Positions 1 through 11,506 are shown, counted from the first letter of the stretch. The stretch is DNA of 64,000 nt from Dillenia suffruticosa (GCA_033439265.1 JAVTVX010000027.1:12043001-12107000), one strand, 5' to 3'. The notes: generated from the letters alone by a model not told the origin. Made by a program: numbers and translations.

Positions 1-1018
1 AAATTAAGTTCAGCACTTCTTGGTAATAATTTTAAGAAATGCATTAGTGATTCCTCCATGTTTACTAAAGTTAACAATGAAGAAATCACTATTGTTCTTA
101 TTTATGTAGATGATATAGTTATTACAGGAAGTGATATGAATGGTATTGATCAAGCTAGAAGTTTCCTTAAATCTACTTTTGAGATTAAAGATTTAGGAAA
201 ACTAAAGTACTTCTTAGGAAATATGTACTTGACCTTTTGCAGGAAACTGGAAAGGTAGGAGTAAAACCAGCAGCAACTCCTATATCCACAGCAGAACGAG
301 CAAAAGGTGATGAAGAAATGTTCCAGGATATTCCTAGATATCAAAGACTTGTGGGGAGGCCCATCTACCTCACCATTACAAGACCAGATATCACCTATGC
401 CGTCAGCTTAATCAGCCAACGGATGCATGCTCCAAGGATTCAAGATTGGAAGGCAGCGGAAAGAATTCTCAAGTATTTAAAGAGCTCACCAGGAAGGGGA
501 ATTCTTATGAAAAACAACCATAGCATGGAGATTTATGGCTACTGTGATGCAGATTGGGCTGGGGATGTCACGGATAGGAGATCCACCACCGGCTACTGCA
601 TGTTCGTGGGAGGAAATCTTGTAACATGGAAAAGCAAGAAATAATCTGTTGTATCCAGATCAAGCGCTGAGGCTGAATACAGAGCAATGACAGCGGCTAC
701 AAGTGAAATAGTTTGGCTAAAGGCATTACTTGAGGAGATGGCATTTCCTACTATCGCTCCTATTCTTCTACATTGCGATAATCAAGCAGTTCTTCATATT
801 GCTGCCAATCCGGTATTTCACGAAAGAACGAAGCACATTGAGGTTGATTGTCATTATGCTCGAGAAAAATTAGAAAACAAGACAATTTCGACCGCATATG
901 TTAGAAGTGAAGACCAGCTAGCTGACATTTTCACTAAGGCAACAACCGAGAAACACCTTCAACACATCTGTAGTAAGTTGGGGTCCATAGACATCTATGC
1001 ACCCAACTTGAGGGGGAG

Positions 1019-1256
1019 TGTTAAAAATAAGGGAGAAGATGAAGATAAGTCTCAAGGTATTCAACTTGAAAATATGATAATGTCATAAACATTGGGCTTT
1101 TTATTTTTTAATGTTCAGAATTTTGCAACATATTATGACCCAAAATATATTCAAAAACAAGCCCAATGAAGCCCAAAAGTATAAAGGAAAGTCTAAGAGG
1201 TAAACCCAAATAGTTAGGGGCAGTTTGGGCAATGTATATTCCAACAGTCCAAAAAC
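1019..1256 (+). repeat. A0 3' LTR, left segment
   Basis: First 238 bp of an A-type LTR, beginning TGTTAAAAATAAGG directly after the polypurine tract AACTTGAGGGGGAG. It stops at the base where B1 inserted; AAAAC at 1252-1256 is repeated at 11279-11283 as the target-site duplication. Confidence 0.92.
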
Positions 1257-1321
1257 TGTTGAAATGAAGCATAATTAGGCTTCATAGTTAGTTGATGCTA
1301 GGATCAAGTGTACAAACCTAA

Positions 1322-1780
1322 TGTTAAAAATAAGGGAGAAGATGAAGATAAGTCTCAAGGTATTCAACTTGAAAATATGATAATGTCATAAACATTGGGC
1401 CTTTTATTTTTTAAATGTTCAGAATTTGGCAACATATTTATGACCCAAAATACATTCAAAAACAAGCCCAATGAAGCCCAAAAGTATGGAGAAAAGTCTA
1501 AGAGGTAAACCCAAATAGCTAGGGGCAGTTTGGGCAATGTATATTCCAACAGTCCAAAAACTAGCTGTTGGAATTCCTTGGGGTTTGAGCCCCAACGGGA
1601 ATATTGACTTTGTTCTCTCTCTACTGGCTATTTTTCTCCCTTTGCCTATAAATAGAGCTATTGCTCTCCTTGTAAAATTAAAAGAGGAAGATAATCTCTC
1701 TTCCTTTGTATCATTCTACTACATCAATAAAAACCAGAAGTTTATTAGATTTCTCTCTCTTCTTAGTCAAAAATCCAACA
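1322..1780 (+). repeat. Aw 5' LTR
   Basis: 459 bp, TGTTAAAAATAAG at the start and AAATCCAACA at the end. TATAAATAG lies at 1647-1655 and AATAAA at 1726-1731. An inverted repeat TTCCAACAG / CTGTTGGAA lies in U3, upstream of the TATA box. Confidence 0.95.
1647..1655 (+). promoter_or_regulatory. TATA box of the Aw 5' LTR
   Basis: TATAAATAG, preceded by a CT-rich stretch and followed about 80 bases later by the AATAAA signal at 1726. The same arrangement recurs in every A LTR, placing the U3/R border about 30 bases downstream of the TATA box. No ATG occurs between here and the gag start at 1780. Confidence 0.7.
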
Positions 1781-4700
1781 TGGTATCAGAGCAAACATCG
1801 ACTCCGGGGTTGGGAAATTCTCTTCCTCAAATCTCTTCCTTTCAAATCCAACTTTTCTCCCAAATTATTCTAAGCTCAACCAATTACTTCCAATGGGCTA
1901 GTCATATCAGAAGATCTCTCAATGGAGCAAAACTTCTGTCTTTCATTACAAAAGATCCTATGGATCGGCTAGACCCACGATTTGATGAATGGAAGGAGCT
2001 GGATGATCAAGTGTTCCTATTGCTAACAAGCTCCATGGATCAAGCACACAAAAATATGGTAATGTGCTGTCCGAGTTCCAAATCCTTATGGGAGCAAATG
2101 TATGGGTTATATGGTCAGGAATCAAACTTGAGCAGAATATTTGAAATACAAAAAAGGATTGCGGCCATCCAAATGGAGGAGAAATCAATTACACAATTGT
2201 TCGGAGAACACGAGGACTTGTGGAATGAGCTTAACACATTGAGACCTCTCACAAGTGATATAAAAGTGCTGCAAAAGAGACAAGATGAAGACAAGGTGTT
2301 TTCATTGCTCTCATCACTCAATGAGTCATTTGTACAACTTCGACAGGAAATTCTTCGAATGAAAGAATTTCCATCATACCAAGAGACTCGATTTATGATT
2401 CAAAGAGCTGCAGCTTCTCAAAGGCTTGAAGAAAGCAATCAGTCCAAAAGTGAAGTTCATGGGTTCTCCACAAAGCAGAATGAGCAAGCTTCAAATAAGG
2501 CTCATCAGGGAATAAAAAAGGTGTGTTCTCATTGCAAAAAGTTGGGACATACCAAGGATGGTTGCTGGTTTCTTCATCCTAACCTTAAACCTGAGTTCAT
2601 CAAGAAAAAAGAGCAAGAGAGGAGGGAGCAAAATGCTCAACCAGCTGCAAACAAAGCAAATCTGACATCTCAAAAATTAGGAAAATCCTCCTCAGGTACT
2701 TGCTCTAACTCATCTGTTACTTCTTCAAAATGGTTGATAGATTCAGGTTGTGATCACCATATGGTCAAAGATAAGCAAAATTTTCAGAATCTTGAACCTC
2801 TCCTAGAACCTAAAATGGTTAAAGTTGCGAATGGACATAATTTCAAAATTAAGCAAATTGGGGATGTTGAAATATTTGGAAGAAAATCAAAGGCCTTATA
2901 TGTTCCTCAATTTACCTCTAATCTTATGTCCATTGGACAAGTCACTAAGGACTTAAATTGCAAAGCTATTTTTGACCCTCATTCTGTTGTTTTTCAGAAT
3001 TTGGAGACGAATCAAGTGATTGGTAGTGGTTCTATGCAAGATAACTTGTATTTTTGGAAACAAGATAGTTTTGTATTTTCCGCAATCCGAGAGGAAAGTT
3101 ACCTCCTTTGGCATGCTAGATTAGGTCATCCTTCTATGCAAGCTCTGAAATGCCTATTCCCATCAAAAAATTGTAGTGATAGACATTGTGAAGCATGCAT
3201 TTTTGGAAAGGAAACCCGAATGTGTTATCCTATTTCTGAAACTCAATATAAAAAGCCTTTTGATCTTGTTCACTCGGATGTATGGACTTCACCTATGATA
3301 TCTAGAAGGGGATTTAAGTATTTTATCTCATTTATAGATCATAAGTCTAGGTATACATGGGTGTATATGCTAAGATCAAAAGACCAAGTTTATGAAGCCT
3401 TCAAGTCCTTTTACAAGTATATTATAAAACAATATGAGGCCAACATTAAAATTCTTAGGACAGATAATGGTGGGGAATATATGAGCACCAATTTCAAAAA
3501 TTTCATTGAGGAGAATGGAATTATTCATCAAACTAGTTGTCCCTACACTCCCCAACAAAATGGAGTTGCCGAACGCAAAAATAGACATCTCCTAGAAATA
3601 GCTAGAACTATCATGTTCTTTGCTAATATGCCTAAGCGTTTTTGGAGTGATGCGGTTAGTACCGCAGCTCATTTAATAAATCGTCTTCCAACTAGAGTTC
3701 TCCATGGAAAATCTCCATTAGAGTTGCTTAGAAAAGACAAACCAAACCTCTCTCACCTTAGAGTTTTTGGGTGTATTTGTTATGTTCATATTCCTAGGCA
3801 GTTTAGAGATAAGTTAGATATCAAAGGAAGGAAATGTGTTTTTATTGGGTACGCTTCATTCCAAAAAGGATATATTTATTTTGAACCTGACTCTAACAAG
3901 GTATACACATCGAAAGATGTGATATTTGTAGAAAATGAATTCTTTTTTGCAGGAGAAAAAAATGAAGAAAATTCATCAAGCAATGACTTGCGAATCTTCT
4001 GCGATGTTCCCATAAATCCTCCTCTGGTTCCTCAAGAATCCAATGAAGAGAATTCACTTTCAGGGGGAGAAAACGAAGAGGGAGGAGTGGATGAGTCTGA
4101 AAATGAAGAGAACTCTTCCGAAGAAAGAGAAGAAGGCGAGGGATTACCTACCTTAGGAGAATCCGGAGACGAAACTAGACTGCCCTCTCCGCTGGCTCCT
4201 CCACTTCGACGTTCCACCAGATTGAGGCTTCCTCCCTCAGAGTGGATCAACAGAAGAGTTTATTACAATTCTAAGGTAACTCACTATCCTATTTCAAATT
4301 ACTATTGTGTATCTAATACTTCCTCAAGCCATCAAGGGTTCTTGAGTGGCATTGACTCATCACAGGAACCTAAGGATTTTGATGAGGCAAATACCAAACC
4401 CGAATGGAGACAAGCTATGCTTGAAGAACTAGATGCATTGAATAAAAATGGGACGTGGGAGATTACTACTCTCCCTAAGGGAAGAAAGGCTGTCGGGTGT
4501 AAATGGGTGTTCAAAATCAAGTATAAAAGTGATGGATCCATTGAACGCTACAAGGCAAGACTTGTAGCCAAAGGATTCACACAAACTTATGGAGAAGACT
4601 ACACTGAGACTTTTGCCCCTGTTACCAAAATGAAAACGATAAGGGTTTTGATGTCAATTGCAACCAATGGAGAATGGCCAATGTATCAAATGGACGTGAA

Positions 4701-5905
4701 GAATGCTTTCCTTCAAGGGGACTTAGACGAAGAAATCTACATGCAAATTCCCCAAGGGCTAGATGAGGATTCAAACATCAAGGTGTGTCGTCTTAAAAAA
4801 GCAATCTATGGGTTAAAACAATCTCCTCGTGCCTGGTATGCAAAATTAAGTTCAGCACTTCTTGGTAATAACTTTAAGAAATCCATTAGTGATTCCTCCA
4901 TGTTTACTAAAGTTAACAATGAAGAAATCACTATTGTTCTTATTTATGTAGATGATATAGTTATTACAGGAAGTGATATGAATGGTATTGATCAAGTTAG
5001 AAATTTCCTTAAATCTACTTTTGAGATTAAAGATTTGGGAAAACTAAAATATTTCTTAGGAATAGAGCTTGCCTATTCTCATAAGGGGCTAGTTCTATGC
5101 CAAAGGAAATATGTACTTGACCTTTTGCAGGAAACTGGAAAGGTAGGAGCTAAACCAGCAGCAACTCCTATATCCATAGCAGAACGAGCACAAGGTGATG
5201 AAGAAATGTTCCAGGATATTCCTAGATATCAAAGACTTGTGGGGAGGCTCATCTACCTCACCATTACAAGACCAGATATCACCTATGCCGTCAGCTTAAT
5301 CAGTCAACGGATGCATGCTCCAAGGATTCAAGATTGGAAGGCAGCAGAAAGAATTCTCAAGTATTTAAAAAGCTCACCAGGAAGGGGAATTCTTATGAAA
5401 AACAACCACAGCATGGAGATTTATGGCTACTGTGATGCAGATTGGGCTGGGGATGTCACGGACAGGAGATCCACCACCGGCTACTGCATGTTCGTGGGAG
5501 GAAATCTTGTAACATGGAAAAGCAAGAAACAATCTGTTGTATCCAGATCAAGCGCTGAGGCTGAATACAGAGCAATGGCAGCGGCTACAAGCGAAATAGT
5601 TTGGCTAAAGGCATTACTTGAGGAGATGGGATTTCCTACTATCGCTCCTATTCTTCTACATTGCGATAATCAAGCAGCTCTTCATATCGCTGCCAATCCA
5701 GTATTTCATGAAAGAACGAAGCACATTGAGGTTGATTGTCATTTTGTTCGAGAAAAATTAGAAAACAAGACAATTTCAACCTCATATGTTAGAAGTGAAG
5801 ACCAGCTAGCTGACATTTTCACTAAGGCAACAACTGAGAAACATCTTCAACACTCCTTAGCAAGTTAGGGTCCATAGACATCTATGCACCTAACTTGAGG
5901 GGGAG
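1780..5905 (+). CDS. Aw gag-pol polyprotein (coding body)
   Basis: One long frame encodes a Ty1/copia polyprotein. Order of parts: gag (residues about 1-240); CCHC zinc knuckle CSHCKKLGHTKDGC (about 248-262); aspartic protease LIDSGCDHH (about 318-328); pre-integrase HARLGH; integrase with HSDVW, RTDNGGEY and NGVAERKN giving the D,D,E triad (about 498-600); reverse transcriptase with YVDD (about 1056); RNase H with CDADWAGD (about 1218) and SSAEAEYRAM. The ATG at 1780 uses the last base of the LTR plus the first bases of the primer-binding site; it is the first ATG after the TATA box. The frame is also open upstream into the LTR, but that part precedes the TATA box and should not be transcribed. 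Nearly whole, at most one break. Confidence 0.9.
1781..1792 (+). other. Primer-binding site, initiator-Met tRNA type (Aw)
   Basis: TGGTATCAGAGC follows the LTR end CA directly. It is the classic plant complement to the initiator methionine tRNA 3' end. It overlaps the first codons of gag (MVSEQ). Confidence 0.9.
5892..5905 (+). other. Polypurine tract of Aw
   Basis: AACTTGAGGGGGAG immediately before the 3' LTR; plus-strand DNA priming site. The same tract precedes every A, B and C 3' LTR in the window. In the family reading frame it encodes Asn-Leu-Arg-Gly-Ser. Confidence 0.85.
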
Positions 5906-6364
5906 TGTTAAAAATAAGGGAGAAGATGAAGATAAGTCTCAAGGTATTCAACTTGAAAATATGATAATGTCATAAACATTGGGCCTTTTATTTTTTAAAT
6001 GTTCAGAATTTGACAACATATTTATGACCCAAAATACATTCAAAAACAAGCCCAATGAAGCCCAAAAGTATGGAGAAAAGTCTAAGAGGTAAACCCAAAT
6101 AGCTAGGGGCAGTTTGGGCAATGTATATTCCAACAGTCCAAAAACTAGCTGTTGGAATTCCTTGGGGTTTGAGCCCCAACGGGAATATTGACTTTGTTCT
6201 CTCTCTACTGGCTATTTTTCTCCCTTTGCCTATAAATAGAGCTATTGCTCTCCTTGTAAAATTAAAAGAGGAAGATAATCTCTCTTCTTTTGTATCATTC
6301 TACTACATCAATAAAAACCAGAAGTTTATTAGATTTCTCTCTCTTCTTAGTCAAAAATCCAACA
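5906..6364 (+). repeat. Aw 3' LTR
   Basis: 459 bp, identical to the 5' LTR except for about two positions. TATA box at 6231-6239. Followed by the target duplication CCTAA. Confidence 0.95.
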
Positions 6365-6473
6365 CCTAATTCAATGGGTATTTCAATGGGTCTGGCCCGA
6401 AGGGCCCAGCCCGAGCCAGCAAATGGGGCCCCAAATGGGCCCCCAGCAGGCTGGGAATCTTGCCGTTGGTGGT

Positions 6474-6518
6474 CCCAACGGCTAGTTCCCATTCTAGCCG
6501 TTGGAGGTCCAACGGCTA
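6474..6518 (+). promoter_or_regulatory. Cluster of three MSA-type (MYB3R) sites in the B1 5' LTR
   Basis: CCCAACGGCTA at 6474-6484, TAGCCGTTGGA at 6495-6505 (reverse strand) and TCCAACGGCTA at 6508-6518 each match YCYAACGGYYA, the M-phase-specific activator consensus of plant G2/M genes. The second and third form a perfect inverted repeat with 11-base arms and a 2-base spacer. The cluster lies 72-116 bp upstream of the TATA box at 6590. The match is seen directly; function is inference. Confidence 0.6.
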
Positions 6519-6725
6519 GTAGAGAAGGAGAGGGCTTTATGCCCTCTCCACTCTCTCTTTTCTCTCACTCTCCTCTCCTCTCCATCCTCTATAAATAGGG
6601 CAGCATGTTGCCCTCTCAAAGTATGAAAAAATGCCTTCAACCACTTGTATAATTTCCTTGAAATATCAACAAAATCTTTGAAGTCCTTTTTTATTACTCA
6701 TTGCTTGCTTCCCTAGAAATTCAAC

Positions 6726-9700
6726 ATGGTGTCAGAGCGGACTAATATCCCTTCTTCCTCCGGCCTTGGAGGTCCACCACCACAAATTAGCACTTCTATG
6801 TTCACCTCCATTCTTTTGGATTCATCAAATTACAATGCTTGGCAAGACACCATCAAAAGGTCTTTAAACTTCTTCAATCTCGAAAATCATATATTTGAAG
6901 ATCCACTTGATGTTGCTGAGCCTTCATTCAAAGCATGGAAGAAAAGAGATGATCAAGTGGTGGTTCTTCTACAAATGTCTCTTGACAAAACCCACAAAGC
7001 AATGGTCTCTTGCATTCCAAATGCTAAGGCTTTGTGGGATCAAATGCACTCTTTATATGGCCAAGAAACAAACACGGGCAGAATCTTTGAGTTAAAAAAG
7101 AAGATCTTCAAGGTTCAAAAAGGAGGTAAAACCCTACCCGAATACTTTGGGGAATATAGGGATCTATGGAATGAACTCAATCTTTTGAGGCCTCCTACTT
7201 CAAATCTTAAAATTCTTCTTCAAAGAAATGATGAAGACATAACCTTTGGTCTTCTTATGGGTCTTGGAGAAGAGTATGCTCCTATTCGTCAAGAAATTCT
7301 AAGAATGAAGATATTTCCTTCATTCCAAGAGGTGCAATTCATGGTGCAAAGAACTGAAACAAGTATGAGGCTTGAGGATTCAACTAAACTCAAATCCGAA
7401 GCTCAAGCATTTAAATCTGTCCAGGAGGAGCACCCGGCCAACAAAGCTCAATATTTTGGCAAAAGAGACGTATGCACTCATTGCAAGAAACCAGGCCATA
7501 AAAGGGAGAAATGTTGGTTTCTCCATCCTGAATTACGGCCTAAGAACAGCAAAAGGGAGGCGGCTCAAACGGCAAATGCTCAACATGTCTCCCAAGTTGC
7601 TGCTCTTGAAAATAAAATGGAAGAAATGCAAAAAGAGATGAGGAATCTTATTGGCCAGATTGCTTCACATTCTAGTAACCTTCTAAACTCATCTAATTTT
7701 GATTCATGGCTTATTGATTCTGGTTGTGACAATCATATGGTCAAAGATAGAAACAAAATTAAGAAACTTATTCCTCTCTCTGACCATAAGATTGTCAAAG
7801 TGGTTAATGGTGAAAAATTAAAGGTTGATCATTTAGGAGAAGTTGAATTACTTGGCATGAAAACTAAAGCTTTATATGTGCCTAAATTCAATTCTAACCT
7901 TCTGTCCATTGGAAAAATAACTAAAGAACAAAATTGTAAAGTCACTTTTGATCCTAATGAAGTTGTATTTCAGGACCTCAACACGAATCACTTGATTGGC
8001 AAGGGGTCTAGGAGGCACAACCTATACTACTTGGATCAAGGAAATCAAGCTTTTGCTGCACAAAATCAAATGCATTCATTATGGCATGCTCGTTTGGGTC
8101 ATCTTGGGAACTTAGCTTTGAAACGCCTATTTCCAAAACTAGAAGTAGAAGATAGGCATTGCAAAGCTTGTGTTCTAGGAAAGCAAACTAGGATGTACTA
8201 TCCTATTTCAAATACAATATATGAAAATGCTTTTGAACTTGTGCATTCTGATGTTTGGACTTCCCCCATAGTATCGCATAATGGATTTAAATACTTTGTT
8301 ACCTTCATTGATCATAAAACTAGATATACTTGGGTTTACCTATTGGTAACTAAATCTGAGGTTTTTGAAGCCCTTAAGAGTTATTATAGATATGGGACCA
8401 AACAATTCAATGCCAACATTAAAATCATTAGGTCTGATCATGGGGGAGAGTACATTAGTCATGCATTTGAAAACTTCCTAGAAGGAAAAGGGATTATTCA
8501 CCAAAAGTCATGTGTTTACACTCCACAACAAAATGGAGTTGCCGAAAGGAAAAATAGGCATTTACTAGAAACGCCTAGGGCTATGATGTTCCATTCTAAT
8601 ATGCCTAAAAGGTTTTGGAGTGAGGCAATAAAAACCGCTGCCCATCTCATTAATCTTATGCCCACTCAAGTTCTAGGAGAAAAATCTCCATTAGAGCTAC
8701 TCTTAGGAAGAAAATCCAATATCTCCCATCTTAGAGTCTTTGGATGCTTATGCTATGTCCATGTACCGGAAAATTTCAGAAACAAGTTAGAGGAAAGGGG
8801 GAGAAAATGTGTGTTCTTAGGATACTCAACATTTGAAAAAGGGTATAAATGTTATGATCCACTAACCAAAAAACTATACACATCCAAGGATGTGATATTT
8901 GTAAAAAAAGAATTCTATTTTACAGGAAAGGAAGATCTAGATCAAGCTGAAAAAGGAGAAGCTCAAGATCTATGGAACATTATTCTTCCAACCATTAATC
9001 ATCCAAATATTGAACAAGAACCAGCTCCGAATGTTCATGAAGATTCAGCTCAAGAAGATCCCTCGCCATCTCATTCTGATCAAGAAACCGTTCAAGAACA
9101 AGGGGGAGTTGATTCTGAGCAAGAGCTGGTCATTGAACAAGAAGAACAAATCATAGATGAACCACCTCCTCCTCTTCGTAGATCAACAAGACTTAGACTT
9201 CCTCCCTCCAATTGGATCAACAAAAGAGTTTTTTATAACTCCAAAGTAACTTCTTATCCCATTTCTAAATATTATTCAATTGCTAACACCTCTTGCAGCC
9301 ATCAAAGATTTATTCGAAACATAGATCTACATGAAGAACCAAGAACCTTTGAAGAAGCAAAAAACCATCCTCAATGGGTGCAAGCCATGAAGGATGAATT
9401 AGAAGCATTAGCCAAGAATGGAACATGGGAAATAACATCTCTACCAATAGGAAAGAAAGCCGTAGGGTGCAAATGGATCTACAAAATCAAGTACAAGAGT
9501 GATGGAAGTCTTGATAAATATAAAGCAAGATTAGTTGCCAAAGGTTTCACTCAAGCTTATGGGATAGACTACAAGGAGACATTTGCACCTGTAGCAAAAA
9601 TGAACACCATTCGAGTACTTCTATCTCTTGGTGTCAATCATTCTTTGCCCTTATTCCAAATGGATGTTGCAAATGCTTTTCTTCAAGGAGACTTAGAAGA

Positions 9701-10870
9701 AGAGGTATATATGGAGGTTCCTCCGGGCTTCTCTCATCAAGACAACAAAGTTTGCAAGTTAAAGAAAGCCATCTATGGCCTCAAACAATCCCCTCGAGCT
9801 TGGTATGCCAAACTTAGCTCTACTCTTCTTGATCATGATTTTAAGAAATGCAATAGTGATTCATCCCTCTTTGTTAAGAAACAAAATGGAAAAATCATTA
9901 TAGTTTTAGTTTATGTAGATGATATAATCATAACCGGAAATGACTTAAATCTAATCAATCAAGTTAGAAAATTTCTCCAAATTAAGTTTGATATCAAAGA
10001 CTTAGGGAAACTAAAGTACTTTCTAGGAATAGAACTTGCCTATTGTCCAAATGGGCTTGTTCTATCACAAAGAAAGTATGTGCTTGATCTTTTGCAGGAA
10101 ACCGGGAAGTTAGGTGCAAAGCCTGCATGTAGTCCAATCAGCACTTCTGGTGGTCTTCAAGATGATGATGAAGAGTTTGAGGATGAACAAAGATATCAAA
10201 GGTTTGTAGGGAGATATCTATCTCACCATAACAAGACCCGATATCTCCTTTGCTGTGGGTCAAGTTAGCCAGCATATGCACAAGCCAAAAAGAAAGCATT
10301 GGAGAGCCTCTGAAAGAATTCTTCACTACTTGAAGGGCACACCCGGCATGGGAATTTGGATGAAGAAAAATTACAGCTCTCAAATCATAGGGTATTGTGA
10401 TGCAGATTGGGCTGGAAATTCAGAAGATAGAAGATCAACCACGGGATATTGCATGTTCGTTGGAGGAAATTTAGTAGCTTGGAAAAGCAAAAAACAACAT
10501 GTTGTATCAAGATCAAGTGCTGAAGCGGAATATAGAGCAATGGCAGCCGCAACAAGTGAGATAGTTTGGTTGAAAGCTCTAATTGAGGAGATAGGGTTCA
10601 TAGTTTCAACTCCGATCCAACTCCATTGTGACAATCAATCAGCAATTCACATAGCCTCAATTCGGTTTTTCATGAAAGAACAAAACATATTGAGGTAGAT
10701 TGCCACTTTGTGAGGCAAAAGATTGAAGATAAGCTCATCTCACCAAGTTTCACAAGGAGTGATCATCAAGTAGCTGACATATTCACCAAGCCGGGAACCA
10801 CAAAGCACATCCTCAAGAATATGGGCAAGTTGGGTGTCATAGACATATACACACCCAACTTGAGGGGGAG
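6726..10870 (+). pseudogene. B1 gag-pol polyprotein remnant
   Basis: Copia polyprotein starting MVSER at the LTR/primer-site junction. Gag carries a segment typical of the B group (SSNYNAWQDTIKRSL near 6820). The zinc knuckle CTHCKKPGHKREKC is near 7470 and protease LIDSGCDNHM near 7710. Integrase HSDVW is near 8245, with RSDHGGEY and NGVAERKN downstream. RT YVDD is near 9915 and RNase H CDADWAG near 10400. The acidic, proline-rich stretch between integrase and RT (near 8940-9180) is the usual variable linker. Gag to RT is open; the 3' third is decayed, about two or three breaks in all. Confidence 0.88.
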
Positions 10871-11278
10871 TGTTGAAATGAAGCATAATTAGGCTTCATA
10901 GCTAGTTGATGCTAAGATCAAGTGTACAAACCTAATTCAATGGGTATTTCAATGGGTCTGGCCCGTGGGATTCGGACTGGGCCCTTCGGGCCCAGCCCTC
11001 GCCAGCAAATGGGGCCCCAAATGGGCCCCCAGCAGGCTGGGAATCTAGCCGTTGGAGGTCCCAACGGCTAGTAGAGAAGGAGAGGGCTTTATGCCCTCTC
11101 CACTCTCTCTTTTCTCTCACTCTCCTCTCCTCTCCATCCTCTATAAATAGGGCAGCATGTTGCCCTCTCAAAGTATGAAAAAATGCCTTCAACCACTTGT
11201 ATAATTTCCTTGAAATACCAACAAAATCTTTGAAGTCCTTTTTTATTACTCATTGCTTGCTTCCCTAGAAATTCAACA
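10871..11278 (+). repeat. B1 3' LTR
   Basis: 408 bp from TGTTGAAATGAAGC to TTCAACA, preceded by AACTTGAGGGGGAG. It is shorter than the 5' LTR in the hairpin module. One inverted MSA-type pair remains near 11046-11072. The TATA box TATAAATAG is near 11142. Confidence 0.9.
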
Positions 11279-11283
11279 AAAAC

Positions 11284-11506
11284 TAGCTGTTGGAAATCCT
11301 TAGGGTTTGAGCCCCAACGGGAATATTGTCTTTGTTCTCTCTCTACTGGCTATTTTTCTCCCTTTGCCTATAAATAGAGCTATTGCTCTCCTTGTAAAAA
11401 AATATAGAGAGGAAGATAATTTCTCTTCCTTTGTATCATTCTACTACATCAATAAAAGCCAGAAGTTTATTAAATTTCTCTACTCTTCTTAGTCTAAAAT
11501 TCAACA
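11284..11506 (+). repeat. A0 3' LTR, right segment
   Basis: Continuation of the A-type LTR after B1 and its target duplication (11279-11283): TAGCTGTTGG through the TATA box near 11370 to TTCAACA at 11506. Confidence 0.88.

Larger units (their letters stand above)
1322..6364 (+). mobile_element. Aw: near-whole A-family Ty1/copia element
   Basis: Complete insertion of 5,043 bp with two 459-bp LTRs (1322-1780 and 5906-6364) and a perfect 5-bp target duplication CCTAA (1317-1321 and 6365-6369). By eye the LTRs differ at only two positions, about 0.4 %. At a commonly used plant rate of 1.3e-8 per site per year this is of the order of 0.2 million years. The primer-binding site TGGTATCAGAGC (1781-1792) matches the initiator-Met tRNA 3' end. 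The polypurine tract is at 5892-5905. The coding body is open over nearly its whole length, with at most one break. It inserted in the 5' LTR of B1. A3, A5 and A6 are close copies, so this family was recently active. Confidence 0.95.
1257..6726 (+). repeat. B1 5' LTR, split by Aw
   Basis: LTR pieces 1257-1321 and 6370-6726, about 422 bp together. The GC-rich stretch at 6400-6520 holds GGGCCC palindromes and three MSA-type sites. TATAAATAG lies at 6590-6598. The LTR ends TTCAACA before the primer-binding site. Confidence 0.9.
1257..11278 (+). mobile_element. B1: B-family Ty1/copia element, inserted in A0 and itself split by Aw
   Basis: B1 runs from the LTR start TGTTGAAATGAAGC at 1257 to TTCAACA at 11278. 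It is flanked by the 5-bp duplication AAAAC (1252-1256 and 11279-11283). Its 5' LTR is cut by Aw (1322-6364), so B1's own segments are 1257-1321 and 6370-11278. The primer-binding site TGGTGTCAGAGC follows the 5' LTR at 6727 (one change from the initiator-Met tRNA complement). The order gag, protease, integrase, RT, RNase H is Ty1/copia. The 5' and 3' LTRs differ by several substitutions and by indels in the GC-rich hairpin module, so it is older than Aw. The element is broken, with about two or three breaks. Confidence 0.92.
1..11506 (+). mobile_element. A0: 3' part of an A-family Ty1/copia element, interrupted by B1
   Basis: The window opens inside the reverse transcriptase of an A-family copia element. 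The YVDD active-site motif is near 105-120, the RNase H motif CDADWAGD near 545-570 and a second RNase H block (SSAEAEYRAM) near 660-690. A polypurine tract ends at 1018 and the 3' LTR starts at 1019 with TGTTAAAAATAAG. The LTR is split: 1019-1256, then, after the B1 insertion, 11284-11506. The two halves together give about 461 bp, as in other A LTRs. The 5' half of the element lies outside the window. The coding part is decayed, with about two or three breaks. Just past 11506 the sequence is again A-family coding tail, so A0 itself sits in A1. Family membership is seen directly by near identity to the Aw and A3 copies. Confidence 0.9.

Noticed and set aside
1537-1779. Reading frame open upstream of the Aw gag start, beginning in the 5' LTR
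   Set aside because: The upstream ATG lies before the LTR TATA box at 1647, so it should not be in the element's own transcript. The first ATG after the TATA box is at 1780.
6290-6598. Open frame across the Aw 3' LTR end and the resumed B1 LTR
   Set aside because: It spans an insertion junction and low-complexity GC-rich LTR sequence; no domain.
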